Below, one piece after another: positions 40,323 through 46,244 of a stretch of 46,244 nt of DNA (position 1 is its first letter; each line of letters opens with the position of its first letter). The notes below the pieces were generated by a model, which saw nothing but the letters and a program-made list of their open reading frames with translations, searched no databases and had not been told where the DNA came from. The stretch lies in contig JAQXRI010000076.1 in NCBI GenBank assembly GCA_029218445.1, positions 1 to 46,244 on the forward strand, in the 5' to 3' direction. Origin of the DNA: Prevotellaceae bacterium. GTDB taxonomy: Bacteria > Bacteroidota > Bacteroidia > Bacteroidales > Bacteroidaceae. The translations under genes and the position numbers were made by a program.

Positions 40323-40348
40323 GCCCAATAAGTGAAATTTCTGAACTG

Positions 40349-40379
40349 CAAAATTACATATTACTTTTCAAACCACAAA
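40349..40379 (-). promoter_or_regulatory. Predicted murF-alr promoter
   Basis: On the minus strand TTTG (40376-40379) and TAATTTTG (40349-40356) are 19 bases apart, a full consensus match. Confidence 0.65.
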
Positions 40380-40400
40380 ACATTTCATTGTTTTTTTCTT

Positions 40401-41210
40401 TTATTGCCAGTCTTCCCACGACGCTTCGGCTTCTATGCGTTGTTCGATGTCGTCGGGTAGGGTGGGGAAGAAGTCAATGCCAGTGATGCGTTCCACTTGG
40501 TCAACGCTGTTCACATAGTCGCCTTTGGGCCTGTTGCCTTCAGCGTTTTTGTATACGAATCCTATGGCTTTGGGGTTGTTGCCCATTCGCAGCACGACCT
40601 TGAAGAATGCCTCGGGCACCACCACTTTGTTGCGGCCTATGGTCTTGTGCCTTGATTTGTAGAGTATGGGGCCGCTGACGATGTATATCTCTCCATACTT
40701 TTCTGCCCATCTTCGGCATTGTAGTTCCATTTCGTTCCAGTCGCCGGCGTTAAGGTTGTGCAGTTGCGGGCAGATGTTGGTCATCAGAAACGACTCTAAC
40801 TGAGCTTGTTCGCTCCATTTGTTGTCGCCTGAAGGGCAAATGTGACCACGGTCGTAGCCTGAGCTACGGTAGTCGGCATCGGTGGCTCGCGGTTCAGGCA
40901 CATCCTCGTCTTCATGAAATTTTATGCCTTTGCGTTGGTTTGAGCCATTGATATGGTCGGCCGTTAGTTTCCACGCCACCCAGTGGGGCAGTCGTGCCTT
41001 GGCGTTGTAGCATGTCTTGTAGGCGGTGCGTTGCAGTATCAGTGCGCTCGGGTCGGAATTTGGCATTGTGGCGAGCGAGTCGTCTATTGTAGGCTCTGCC
41101 TGTTTCGACAGTTCGGTCAATATGTTGTCGATATTGGCTGTTCGTCGGCTGTTGCAAGCCGTAGCAGTGAGTGAAACGGCTGCGATGATTAGAATTCTTG
41201 CTATTTTCAT
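40401..41210 (-). CDS. DNA/RNA non-specific endonuclease, lipoprotein
   Basis: A 269-residue exported nuclease of the NUC1/EndA family (Endonuclease_NS), cutting single- and double-stranded nucleic acids with a divalent metal. The core motif is SGYDRGHICPSGDNKW, with the catalytic His of DRGH (usually DRGHLAP). It is followed by FLMTNICPQLHNLNAGDWNEMELQCRRWAEKYGEIYIVSGPIL, where the metal-binding Asn lies. The start at 41210 gives a lipoprotein-type signal ending at Cys19 (IIAAVSLTATAC); an earlier Met at 41294 would put the terminator and promoter inside the gene. Outer-membrane or periplasmic attachment suggests scavenging of nucleic acids or defence against free DNA. It is a single gene with its own promoter. 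Confidence 0.9.
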   Translation of the reverse strand: MKIARILIIAAVSLTATACNSRRTANIDNILTELSKQAEPTIDDSLATMPNSDPSALILQRTAYKTCYNAKARLPHWVAWKLTADHINGSNQRKGIKFHEDEDVPEPRATDADYRSSGYDRGHICPSGDNKWSEQAQLESFLMTNICPQLHNLNAGDWNEMELQCRRWAEKYGEIYIVSGPILYKSRHKTIGRNKVVVPEAFFKVVLRMGNNPKAIGFVYKNAEGNRPKGDYVNSVDQVERITGIDFFPTLPDDIEQRIEAEASWEDWQ

Positions 41211-41233
41211 TGTCGTTTTTCCTTTTTGGGGCG

Positions 41234-41265
41234 CAAAGGTAGTCATAATAGTTGAAAATGGCAAG
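41234..41265 (-). promoter_or_regulatory. Predicted nuclease gene promoter
   Basis: On the minus strand TACCTTTG (41234-41241) is an exact -7 element, with CTTG (41262-41265) 20 bases upstream. The leader is about 20 bases. Confidence 0.55.
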
Positions 41266-41278
41266 AGAAAGAGCAGAA

Positions 41279-41312
41279 AAAAAGGCCGCATCACGATCGA
41301 TGCGGCCTTTTT
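41279..41312. terminator. Strong terminator of the 34-codon gene
   Basis: Perfect 14-bp stem AAAAAGGCCGCATC (41279-41292) / GATGCGGCCTTTTT (41299-41312), loop of 6 bases. On the minus strand the stem ends in a T-run, 8 bases after the stop codon of the small gene at 41320. Confidence 0.9.
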
Positions 41313-41319
41313 CTGAATG

Positions 41320-41424
41320 TTATACTGGCATGTTAACTCTTCCGTAGTTGTACATCTTCAGCATATTTACGCAATACTTGTTGAACTTCTTGCTTGCTGT
41401 AAGTTTGTTTACTAACTTTCTCAT
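41320..41424 (-). CDS. Small basic protein of 34 residues, unrecognised
   Basis: Open frame ATG (41424) to TAA (41320), too short for usual gene finders. The peptide begins MRKLVNKLTASKKFNKYC and ends YGRVNMPV. It has eight or nine Lys/Arg, no acidic residue, one Cys, three Tyr and four Met, and is amphipathic rather than membrane-spanning. Support for a real gene comes from its surroundings on the same strand: an exact -7 promoter element at 41524-41531, a leader of about 95 bases, and a strong terminator 8 bases after the stop. Two FNR-like palindromes lie upstream of the promoter (41592-41624). A regulatory RNA instead of a protein is possible, but the frame is intact and ends just before the terminator. 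I know of no family. Confidence 0.6.
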   Translation of the reverse strand: MRKLVNKLTASKKFNKYCVNMLKMYNYGRVNMPV

Positions 41425-41523
41425 AATGTTACCCTTTCTTTTACTTTAAATTAAACAATCTTTTTTCGTAAGATGCATCTTCACATCTCTTGTGTGTTAT
41501 CCTGTTGTTTTCTTTTGACGGTG

Positions 41524-41531
41524 CAAAGATA
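41524..41531 (-). promoter_or_regulatory. Predicted promoter (-7) of the 34-codon gene
   Basis: TATCTTTG on the minus strand, an exact TAnnTTTG match. The -33 position carries TGTG-like bases (41553-41558) instead of TTTG, as might be expected of an activator-dependent promoter. The leader contains the 12-base perfect palindrome AAGATGCATCTT (41470-41481). Confidence 0.5.
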
Positions 41532-41591
41532 CAATGATTTTTGTTGTGTTCGCACACAATTTTTCTTTTTTTCTCTATTTTCTCTTATATT

Positions 41592-41624
41592 TTGACCTAA
41601 GTCAACGTGTTTGACGTATATCAA
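41592..41624. promoter_or_regulatory. Two tandem FNR/CRP-type palindromes
   Basis: TTGACctaaGTCAA (41592-41605) and TTGACgtatATCAA (41611-41624), both of the form TTGAN6TCAA like the FNR box TTGATnnnnATCAA. Their centres are 19 bases apart. They lie about 80 and 100 bases upstream of the expected start of the small gene, and the second overlaps the fetB stop codon (41621-41623). Confidence 0.55.
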
Positions 41625-42400
41625 CCTTTGCGCCTTACGTTTTTAATCCTGCCATATTCATCGAAGGTTCTCCTGTCGGCAAGATACAGTGTGATGGCAA
41701 GTGAAAGCATTGATGATGAGAAGGTTATGATGATAATCATTATCTGGTATTTTATGGCTATGCCTGGTGCCGAGCCGCCCAAAATCTGTCCTGTCATGGT
41801 ACCTGGAAGCGAAACGATGCCCATAACAGCCATATTTGCTATACATGGTGCAAACGATTTTTCGATGGCTTGACGCACAAATGGCGTAATGGCTTCAAAA
41901 TGTGACGCTCCGTTGCCCAGCAGATAATAATATTGTGGCTGTTCCCTGTCGAGCGAATCGTAGTAGCTTGTGAGTGCTATCACCACCACACTTAGCATGT
42001 TGCCCATGAGTATGCCCATGATGGGAATGAAATAGCGTGAGTCGAACGGATTGTCAAGTCGTAGTACGACAAGCAGGAAATACATGCCTACAACCATAGC
42101 CGATGCAAACAGACCAGCAGCCATTGGCATTAGCGCAATGTTCCACTTCAGCTTGGTGCGTCGCAGTGCTGTTGACGACGCTACTGCCACCATGGCCACC
42201 ACCCAAAGAATGTTTATCCATGGATTGTTCCATTCAAACAGATATTTCAGGTAGAGTCCTATGAGCATCATCTGTACAAGCATTCTTGCCACGGCAATGG
42301 CTGTGGAGCTTATGAGTCGTGTCTTGAGCTTGTAGAACGCATATATCGGCATGGCGAGCAACAGAAAGCCCAACACCATATTTATATATGTAATGTCCAT
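41621..42400 (-). CDS. fetB: FetB-type ABC permease (UPF0014)
   Basis: A 259-residue inner-membrane permease of the YbbM/FetB family, which together with FetA exports iron or protects against iron and oxidative stress in E. coli. About six to seven helices are visible. Family blocks are AVARMLVQMMLIGLYLKYLF, MLMGLYL-type helix ends, and the highly conserved RYFIPIMGILMGNMLSVVVIALTSYYDSL and ASHFEAITPFVRQAIEKSFAPCIANMAVMGIVSLPGTMTGQILGGSAPGIAIKYQIMIIIITFSS (the GMMTGQILGG-type motif, here GTMTGQILGG). The C-terminal tail is basic (RIKNVRRKG). The ATPase gene lies 19 bases upstream in one operon. Confidence 0.9.
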   Translation of the reverse strand: MDITYINMVLGFLLLAMPIYAFYKLKTRLISSTAIAVARMLVQMMLIGLYLKYLFEWNNPWINILWVVAMVAVASSTALRRTKLKWNIALMPMAAGLFASAMVVGMYFLLVVLRLDNPFDSRYFIPIMGILMGNMLSVVVIALTSYYDSLDREQPQYYYLLGNGASHFEAITPFVRQAIEKSFAPCIANMAVMGIVSLPGTMTGQILGGSAPGIAIKYQIMIIIITFSSSMLSLAITLYLADRRTFDEYGRIKNVRRKG

Positions 42401-42419
42401 TTTTTATGTTTTCTACGTT

Positions 42420-43037
42420 TCAATTGTTTAATGTTATGATGTTGTCGCATGTTATCGCCCTGTGCGACACCACTATCACCACCGCACCTTGGCTTGCCAG
42501 ACGCTTCAGGTAGTCGCCCACTAAAGTGGCCGAGAGCTGGTCGAGGGCCGATGTCGGTTCGTCGGCCAATACGATGCGTTTGTTCAGCAGTCCAAGGTTG
42601 GCTATCATTATTCTTTGGCGTTCTCCACCGCTTATTTCGCATGTTCGTTTGTCGTAAAGCGAGGGGTCGAGTGCCAGCATACGCCATTGTTCCATCACTT
42701 TCTCCTTCGAAAAGTTCTGGCCGCAGTTGGTCTTCAGCGTAAATGGCAGTTCCACCAATTCCTTCACGGTGTCAACGGCAAACGAGATGTCTTGCGGCAT
42801 ATAGGCAAACATCTGGCGGAAGGTGGGGGCTGACAGGGCTGTTATCAGTTCGCCGTCGATGCTTACGTAGCCTTCGTCGGCGGGGTGTAGTCCCAGCAGC
42901 ACCTTCAGCAGTGTGGTCTTTCCGCATCCCGACGGCCCGCTGATGGCAGTAACTTCGTCATTGCGGGCCACGAACGACAGGCCTTCAAAAAGTTGTTTTC
43001 CGTTGTGGCTGACTGCCACGTTTTTCAATTCGAGCAT
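42420..43037 (-). CDS. fetA: FetA-type ABC transporter ATPase
   Basis: A 205-residue ATP-binding subunit partnered with FetB. It has Walker A GPSGCGKTT (34-42), Q-loop MPQDI near residue 82, ABC signature SGGERQR, Walker B RIVLADEPTSALD and H-loop VVSHR. The start at 43037 (MLELKNVAVSHNGKQLF) is the standard ABC beginning; an upstream Met would add 11 residues with no counterpart. Length is close to E. coli FetA (225). It is the first gene of the operon and carries a leader of about 200 bases containing a purine/pyrimidine inverted repeat. Substrate iron is by homology only. Confidence 0.88.
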   Translation of the reverse strand: MLELKNVAVSHNGKQLFEGLSFVARNDEVTAISGPSGCGKTTLLKVLLGLHPADEGYVSIDGELITALSAPTFRQMFAYMPQDISFAVDTVKELVELPFTLKTNCGQNFSKEKVMEQWRMLALDPSLYDKRTCEISGGERQRIMIANLGLLNKRIVLADEPTSALDQLSATLVGDYLKRLASQGAVVIVVSHRAITCDNIITLNN

Positions 43038-43072
43038 ATATAGTAGGTTAAGAAATTCAAGTTTTCGCATGT

Positions 43073-43229
43073 ACTCAACTTATGAAGTTAGAAGTAGTTA
43101 AGAGAAGTTATCGCTCCCTATGGTCGCTCAGGAAGATAAAGGACAATAGCAAAAGCCTGGCTTAAACATACGTCACTTATCTCCTTTTATCTTCATTTAT
43201 CTACCTTTTACTACTTGCAAAAGTTGAGT
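43073..43229. repeat. Purine/pyrimidine inverted element in fetAB leader
   Basis: ACTCAACTT (43073-43081) and AAGTTGAGT (43221-43229) are perfect 9-base arms. Inside lies a purine-rich stretch (43084-43111, GAAGTTAGAAGTAGTTAAGAG) and a pyrimidine-rich one (43174-43217). The layout is like the elements at 9357 and 20227, but pairing is weaker. It falls between the fetAB promoter and the fetA start. Confidence 0.4.
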
Positions 43230-43245
43230 TGAAAAATATAATGCG

Positions 43246-43277
43246 CAAAAGTAGCATTATTATCTCATATATGCAAA
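43246..43277 (-). promoter_or_regulatory. Predicted fetAB promoter
   Basis: On the minus strand TTTG (43274-43277) and TACTTTTG (43246-43253) are separated by 20 bases: full consensus. The 5' leader would be about 200 bases. Confidence 0.7.
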
Positions 43278-43361
43278 CAAAATGGAGTGATAAAATGTTA
43301 AAGTATGCAACGTTAAGTCGAAATATTATAGCTAAACAGTACAAATAAGAATAAAAATGCT

Positions 43362-43369
43362 TAATTTTG
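43362..43369 (+). promoter_or_regulatory. Predicted -7 element of the HAD gene
   Basis: TAATTTTG, exact -7 match, 24 bases before the ATG at 43394. No good -33 element. Confidence 0.4.
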
Positions 43370-43393
43370 CACCTTGTAAATAACAATCACACG

Positions 43394-44110
43394 ATGTATA
43401 AGAGAGAAATAGACAATTATCTGAGGAAAACAGGATTCAACAAGTTTACGCCCAAGGCCGCCTTGTTTGACATGGACGGCGTGCTTTACGACTCAATGCC
43501 CAACCACGCCTACAGCTGGCACACGTCGATGGCATCGTTCGGAATAGAGATGAGCGAGGCCGACGCTTACGCCCACGAAGGCATGAGAGGTGTCGAAACG
43601 ATAAAGAAAATAGTGAAGGAGCAGAGAGGCATAGAAATAACCGATGCGGAGTCGCAGAGGATGTACGACGAGAAGTCGCGCATCTTTGCCACACGTCCGC
43701 AGGCGGAGATAATGGAAGGTGTTATTGACCTTCAGCGCAAGATGAAAGCCGACGGCCTGAAGATAGTTGTCGTGACGGGCAGCGGACAGCACTCGTTGCT
43801 TGAGAAGTTGGAGTTTGACTTCAAGGGATTGATTGAACCGGACATGATAGTGTCGAGTTTTGACGTGAAACGCGGCAAGCCTAATCCTGAGCCTTACCTA
43901 AAGGGGCTCATGAAGGCTGGGGTGGAGCCATGGGAAGCCATTGTGGTGGAGAACGCCCCTCTTGGTGTAAGGGCGGCGCAGGCGGCAAAGATATTCACCG
44001 TGGCAGTCAACACGGGGCCACTGCCCGACAAGATGCTTGCCGATGAGGGTGCCGACGTGATATTCAGCCGCATGACCGACTTTAGGGATTGCTGGGCACA
44101 ATTTCTGTAA
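43394..44110 (+). CDS. HAD-superfamily phosphatase (beta-phosphoglucomutase-like)
   Basis: A 238-residue cytoplasmic HAD hydrolase of subfamily IA. Motif I is LFDMDGVLYDSMPNH, with nucleophile D26 and acid/base D28; motif II is VVVTGSGQHSLLEKL; the motif III Lys lies in KRGKPNPEPYLKGLMKAGVEPWEAIVVENAPLGVRAAQAA, which also contains motif IV. A helical cap (about 40-110, AYSWHTSMASFGIEMSEADAYAHEGMRG) places it near beta-phosphoglucomutase and sugar-phosphate phosphatases. The start at 43394 (MYKREIDNYLRK) is used since an in-frame TTG upstream lies in the promoter. Its end overlaps the opposing trmO gene by 29 bases. The substrate is unknown. Confidence 0.87.
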   Translation: MYKREIDNYLRKTGFNKFTPKAALFDMDGVLYDSMPNHAYSWHTSMASFGIEMSEADAYAHEGMRGVETIKKIVKEQRGIEITDAESQRMYDEKSRIFATRPQAEIMEGVIDLQRKMKADGLKIVVVTGSGQHSLLEKLEFDFKGLIEPDMIVSSFDVKRGKPNPEPYLKGLMKAGVEPWEAIVVENAPLGVRAAQAAKIFTVAVNTGPLPDKMLADEGADVIFSRMTDFRDCWAQFL

Positions 44111-44771
44111 CCTCGACTGCATTGCCAGTCACACGGAAGCGTATGTCGTGTCGCTTGTAGGTCATGCCGTATATGCGCTCGGCCGACGAGTGGTAGTGTG
44201 GGCGTGGATCCTGCGACAGCAGTTGCTTTATGGTCTTTATGTCGGTTGGCGTAAAGACGCTTGTGTCGGCCTTGTCAGTGAATTTTACGTCAAGCGGTTT
44301 CCACTCGTTTGTGGTCACAAAGCCTGCGCGGGCGTGCTCATGACAGTCAAACTCAGGCAGATAAGGCTTAATGTCGTAAATTGGCGTACCGTCCATCAGG
44401 TCGGCGCCAATCACTTCTATCACAGGCCCTTGAGCCGTGTCGAGATTTATGGCGGCAATCCTTACCGACGAGAGTCCAAGGTTGTTGGGTCTGAAGGGCG
44501 ACCGCGTGGCCAGCACCCCTTGTCTCATGTTTCCCCCAAGCCTTGGTGGCCTCACGGTAGGATGCTTTTCCGCTGAAACGTTTTCCGAGAAGCACCATAT
44601 TATCCATATATAGTCAAACCCTTCGAGTCCGCGCAGCATGTCAGGGTTGCGGTACTCGAGGGTAAACACTATGCTGCCGCGAAGGTTGTCGGCTATTCCG
44701 CTTTGCCGAGGAATGCCGAATTTTGACGTCAGCGGCGAGTGGAAGTGTGCTATGGGGCTTATTGTCATCAT
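44082..44771 (-). CDS. trmO: tRNA m6t6A37 methyltransferase TrmO (TsaA/YaeB family)
   Basis: A 229-residue SAM-dependent methyltransferase of the class VIII beta-barrel type that N6-methylates t6A at position 37 of threonine tRNA. The N-terminal core matches the family: ISPIAHFHSPLTSKFGIPRQSGIADNLRGSIVF, LEGFDYIWIIWCFSEN, VRPPRLGGNMRQGVLATRSPFRPNNLGLSSV and VIGADLMDGTPIYDIKPYLPEFDCHEHARAG. The C-terminal domain continues to KRHDIRFRVTGNAVEVTEI. Length is as in E. coli (235). It starts three bases after the stop of the symporter gene, so it is co-transcribed with it. The last 29 bases overlap the HAD gene. Confidence 0.92.
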   Translation of the reverse strand: MMTISPIAHFHSPLTSKFGIPRQSGIADNLRGSIVFTLEYRNPDMLRGLEGFDYIWIIWCFSENVSAEKHPTVRPPRLGGNMRQGVLATRSPFRPNNLGLSSVRIAAINLDTAQGPVIEVIGADLMDGTPIYDIKPYLPEFDCHEHARAGFVTTNEWKPLDVKFTDKADTSVFTPTDIKTIKQLLSQDPRPHYHSSAERIYGMTYKRHDIRFRVTGNAVEVTEIVPSNP

Positions 44772-44774
44772 GTC

Positions 44775-46127
44775 TTATTCGCCGTAGTCGTCAAGTTTGT
44801 TGTTCCACAGATATTTTCGTGTCTCGCTCACCAGCACTCCGCTTAGGAATACGAGCGAGATCAGGTTTGGAATGGCCATTAGGGCATTCATGCAGTCGGC
44901 TATGTTCCAAACGAGCGACAGTCCCGTAATGCTGCCGAGGAACACCGAGCAGATGTAAATAATTCTGTAAACCAGCATTGTCTTCTTCCCTGCAAGATAT
45001 TCTACTGCCCTCTCGCCATAATAGCACCATCCGATGGCAGTGCTGAAGGCAAACGTCACGACGCCTACCGAGAGCATGGGAGTGCCTATGACGGGTATTT
45101 TGGCAAAGGCAGCTTTGGTGAGCGTGGCACCGTTGGCATAGTCTATGTCGGGATAGGCCAGTATGCTCGATACTATCACGAGTCCCGTCATGGCACATAT
45201 TACGACAGTGTCCCAGAAGGTGCCCGATGACGACACCAAGGCCTGGCGTACAGGGTTGCGCGTCTGCGCCGCCGCCGCCACAATGGGTGCCGAGCCGAGT
45301 CCCGACTCGTTTGAGAATAGTCCGCGTGCTATGCCGTAGCGTGCCGCCAGCATCACTCCCGACCCTACAAAGCCTCCGCCAGCTGCTTCGGGCGAGAATG
45401 CCGAGGTGACGATGAGCTTTATGGCCGGAATGATGTAGGCTCCGTTGATTACCATTATCACAATGCAGCCAAGCACGTAGAACAAGGCCATGAACGGCAC
45501 CAGCAGGCCGCATACCTTGGCTATTATCTTTACTCCGCCGAATACCACCGCCGCCAGTAGTCCGCACACCACGAGGCCGGTGATCCATTGCGGTACGCCA
45601 TACGACTCGAATGTCATTACTGACATGGCGTTGGCCTGAACCGTGCTGCCTATGCCGAACGAGGCAAACGCCGTGAACACGGCAAACAGCACTGCAAGCC
45701 ACTTCCACCCCAAGCCGCGCTCAAGGGCGTACATCGGACCGCCAAGCATTTTCCCGTCGGAAGTCTTTATCCTGTATTTTATTGCGAGCAGACCTTCTGA
45801 ATACTTTGTGGCAATGCCAAAAACACCTGTCAGCCAGCACCATAGTACAGCTCCTGGACCTCCCAACGATACAGCCGTGGCCACACCGATGATGTTGCCC
45901 GTGCCGATGGTGGCGGCCAGCGCAGTGGCCAACGAGCCAAACTGCGAAACGTCTCCCGTAGCATCAGGGTCTTTGGTCACCGACAGCTTTATGGCCGTTA
46001 ATATCTTGCGTTGTGGAAATCTCAGGCGTATCGTTAGGAAGATGTGGGTGCCAAGAAGCATTATCATCATTGGCCATCCCCAAAGCGTCGAACTGACGTC
46101 TGAAAAGAATTCGTTAAGCTGTTCCAT
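44775..46127 (-). CDS. Alanine/glycine:cation symporter (AGCS family)
   Basis: A 450-residue inner-membrane sodium- (or proton-) coupled symporter of the AGCS family, for alanine or glycine. About 11 helices are seen. Family landmarks are GDVSQFGSLATALAATIGTGNIIGVATAVSLGGPGAVLWCWLTGVFGIATKYSEGLLAIKYR, GPMYALERGLGWKWLA, and ARGLFSNESGLGSAPIVAAAAQTRNPVRQALVSSSGTFWDTVVICAMTGLVIV. GWCYYGERAVEYLAG lies in a later helix. Length is normal (about 450-490). Gene order on the minus strand is partial gene (46155) - symporter - trmO, with gaps of 27 and 3 bases. Confidence 0.93.
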   Translation of the reverse strand: MEQLNEFFSDVSSTLWGWPMMIMLLGTHIFLTIRLRFPQRKILTAIKLSVTKDPDATGDVSQFGSLATALAATIGTGNIIGVATAVSLGGPGAVLWCWLTGVFGIATKYSEGLLAIKYRIKTSDGKMLGGPMYALERGLGWKWLAVLFAVFTAFASFGIGSTVQANAMSVMTFESYGVPQWITGLVVCGLLAAVVFGGVKIIAKVCGLLVPFMALFYVLGCIVIMVINGAYIIPAIKLIVTSAFSPEAAGGGFVGSGVMLAARYGIARGLFSNESGLGSAPIVAAAAQTRNPVRQALVSSSGTFWDTVVICAMTGLVIVSSILAYPDIDYANGATLTKAAFAKIPVIGTPMLSVGVVTFAFSTAIGWCYYGERAVEYLAGKKTMLVYRIIYICSVFLGSITGLSLVWNIADCMNALMAIPNLISLVFLSGVLVSETRKYLWNNKLDDYGE

Positions 46128-46154
46128 AATTATAAGTGTTTGTTGTTGTACAGT

Positions 46155-46244
46155 TTATTTTGTGAATCTTATTGTTATGTTTGTAAATCCCATGGCTTTC
46201 ATCATGTTGCGCAGCTGCAGGTCGGCGTTGCCTTCGGCTATGCT
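46155..46244 (-). CDS. C-terminal end of an unidentified protein (partial)
   Basis: The minus strand at the window edge is open for 29 codons before TAA (46155-46157), ending MMKAMGFTNITIRFTK. The amphipathic helix (NADLQLRNMMKAMGF) followed by a short beta-strand is like the ends of DUF4230-type proteins, but 29 residues are too few for assignment. It lies 27 bases before the symporter gene on the same strand, likely in one operon. Confidence 0.6.
   Translation of the reverse strand, partial: SIAEGNADLQLRNMMKAMGFTNITIRFTK

Overview
The window looks like a chromosomal segment of a gut-type member of Bacteroidales, most likely Prevotella or a close relative. The evidence is the bifunctional Fkp fucokinase/GDP-fucose pyrophosphorylase, the MurF-Alr fusion, the DnaA with a GPSGCGKTH P-loop, the rsfS-ftsH-cdsA order, and many promoters of the Bacteroidetes type (TTTG near -33 and TAnnTTTG near -7, about 20 bases apart). 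Species was not determined; everything is read from sequence without database searches.

Layout. 1-6200: a lipoprotein gene, then the fucose salvage locus: fucP divergent from fkp, with a GSCFA gene behind fkp. Related dispersed repeats lie in opposite orientation at the two ends of this block. 6203-12525 (minus strand): a DUF349 protein, a CorA-type Mg2+ channel with a long structured leader, and a MaoC / YbhN-like membrane protein / PepD operon. 12716-20187: a secreted cyclophilin (plus strand), then on the minus strand a heavy-metal RND efflux operon (small His/Cys-rich protein, adaptor, pump, outer-membrane factor) downstream of rsmA. 20422-24564: tRNA-Gln, a TonB-dependent receptor, and a nitroreductase/YeiH pair. 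24883-36159 (plus strand): nrdJ-folB, amidase-mlaD, dnaA, and rsfS-ftsH-cdsA followed by a CsgG/FlgT-like secreted protein. 36251-43037 (minus strand): a hexuronate-type MFS transporter, murF-alr, a nuclease lipoprotein, a tiny unrecognised gene, and the fetAB transporter. 43394-46244: a HAD phosphatase (plus), then trmO, an AGCS alanine/glycine symporter and the end of another gene (minus).

Most of the content is core metabolism and cell biology: B12-dependent dNTP synthesis, folate, cell wall, lipid, replication and ribosome functions. The fucose and hexuronate transporters fit a life on host or plant glycans. No phage, transposase, CRISPR array or defence island was found.

Two observations stand out. 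First, a family of 7-base-period purine/pyrimidine tracts (GAGGTGA, TAGAGGG and relatives) occurs between genes and inside genes: in fkp it encodes a heptapeptide-repeat linker, in the GSCFA gene it sits where a conserved block appears to be missing, and in the RND pump gene it supplies the last codons and the stop. Second, at 41279-41624 a complete small transcription unit encodes a basic 34-residue peptide, with two tandem FNR-like palindromes, a promoter and a strong terminator. It is the best candidate here for something undescribed.
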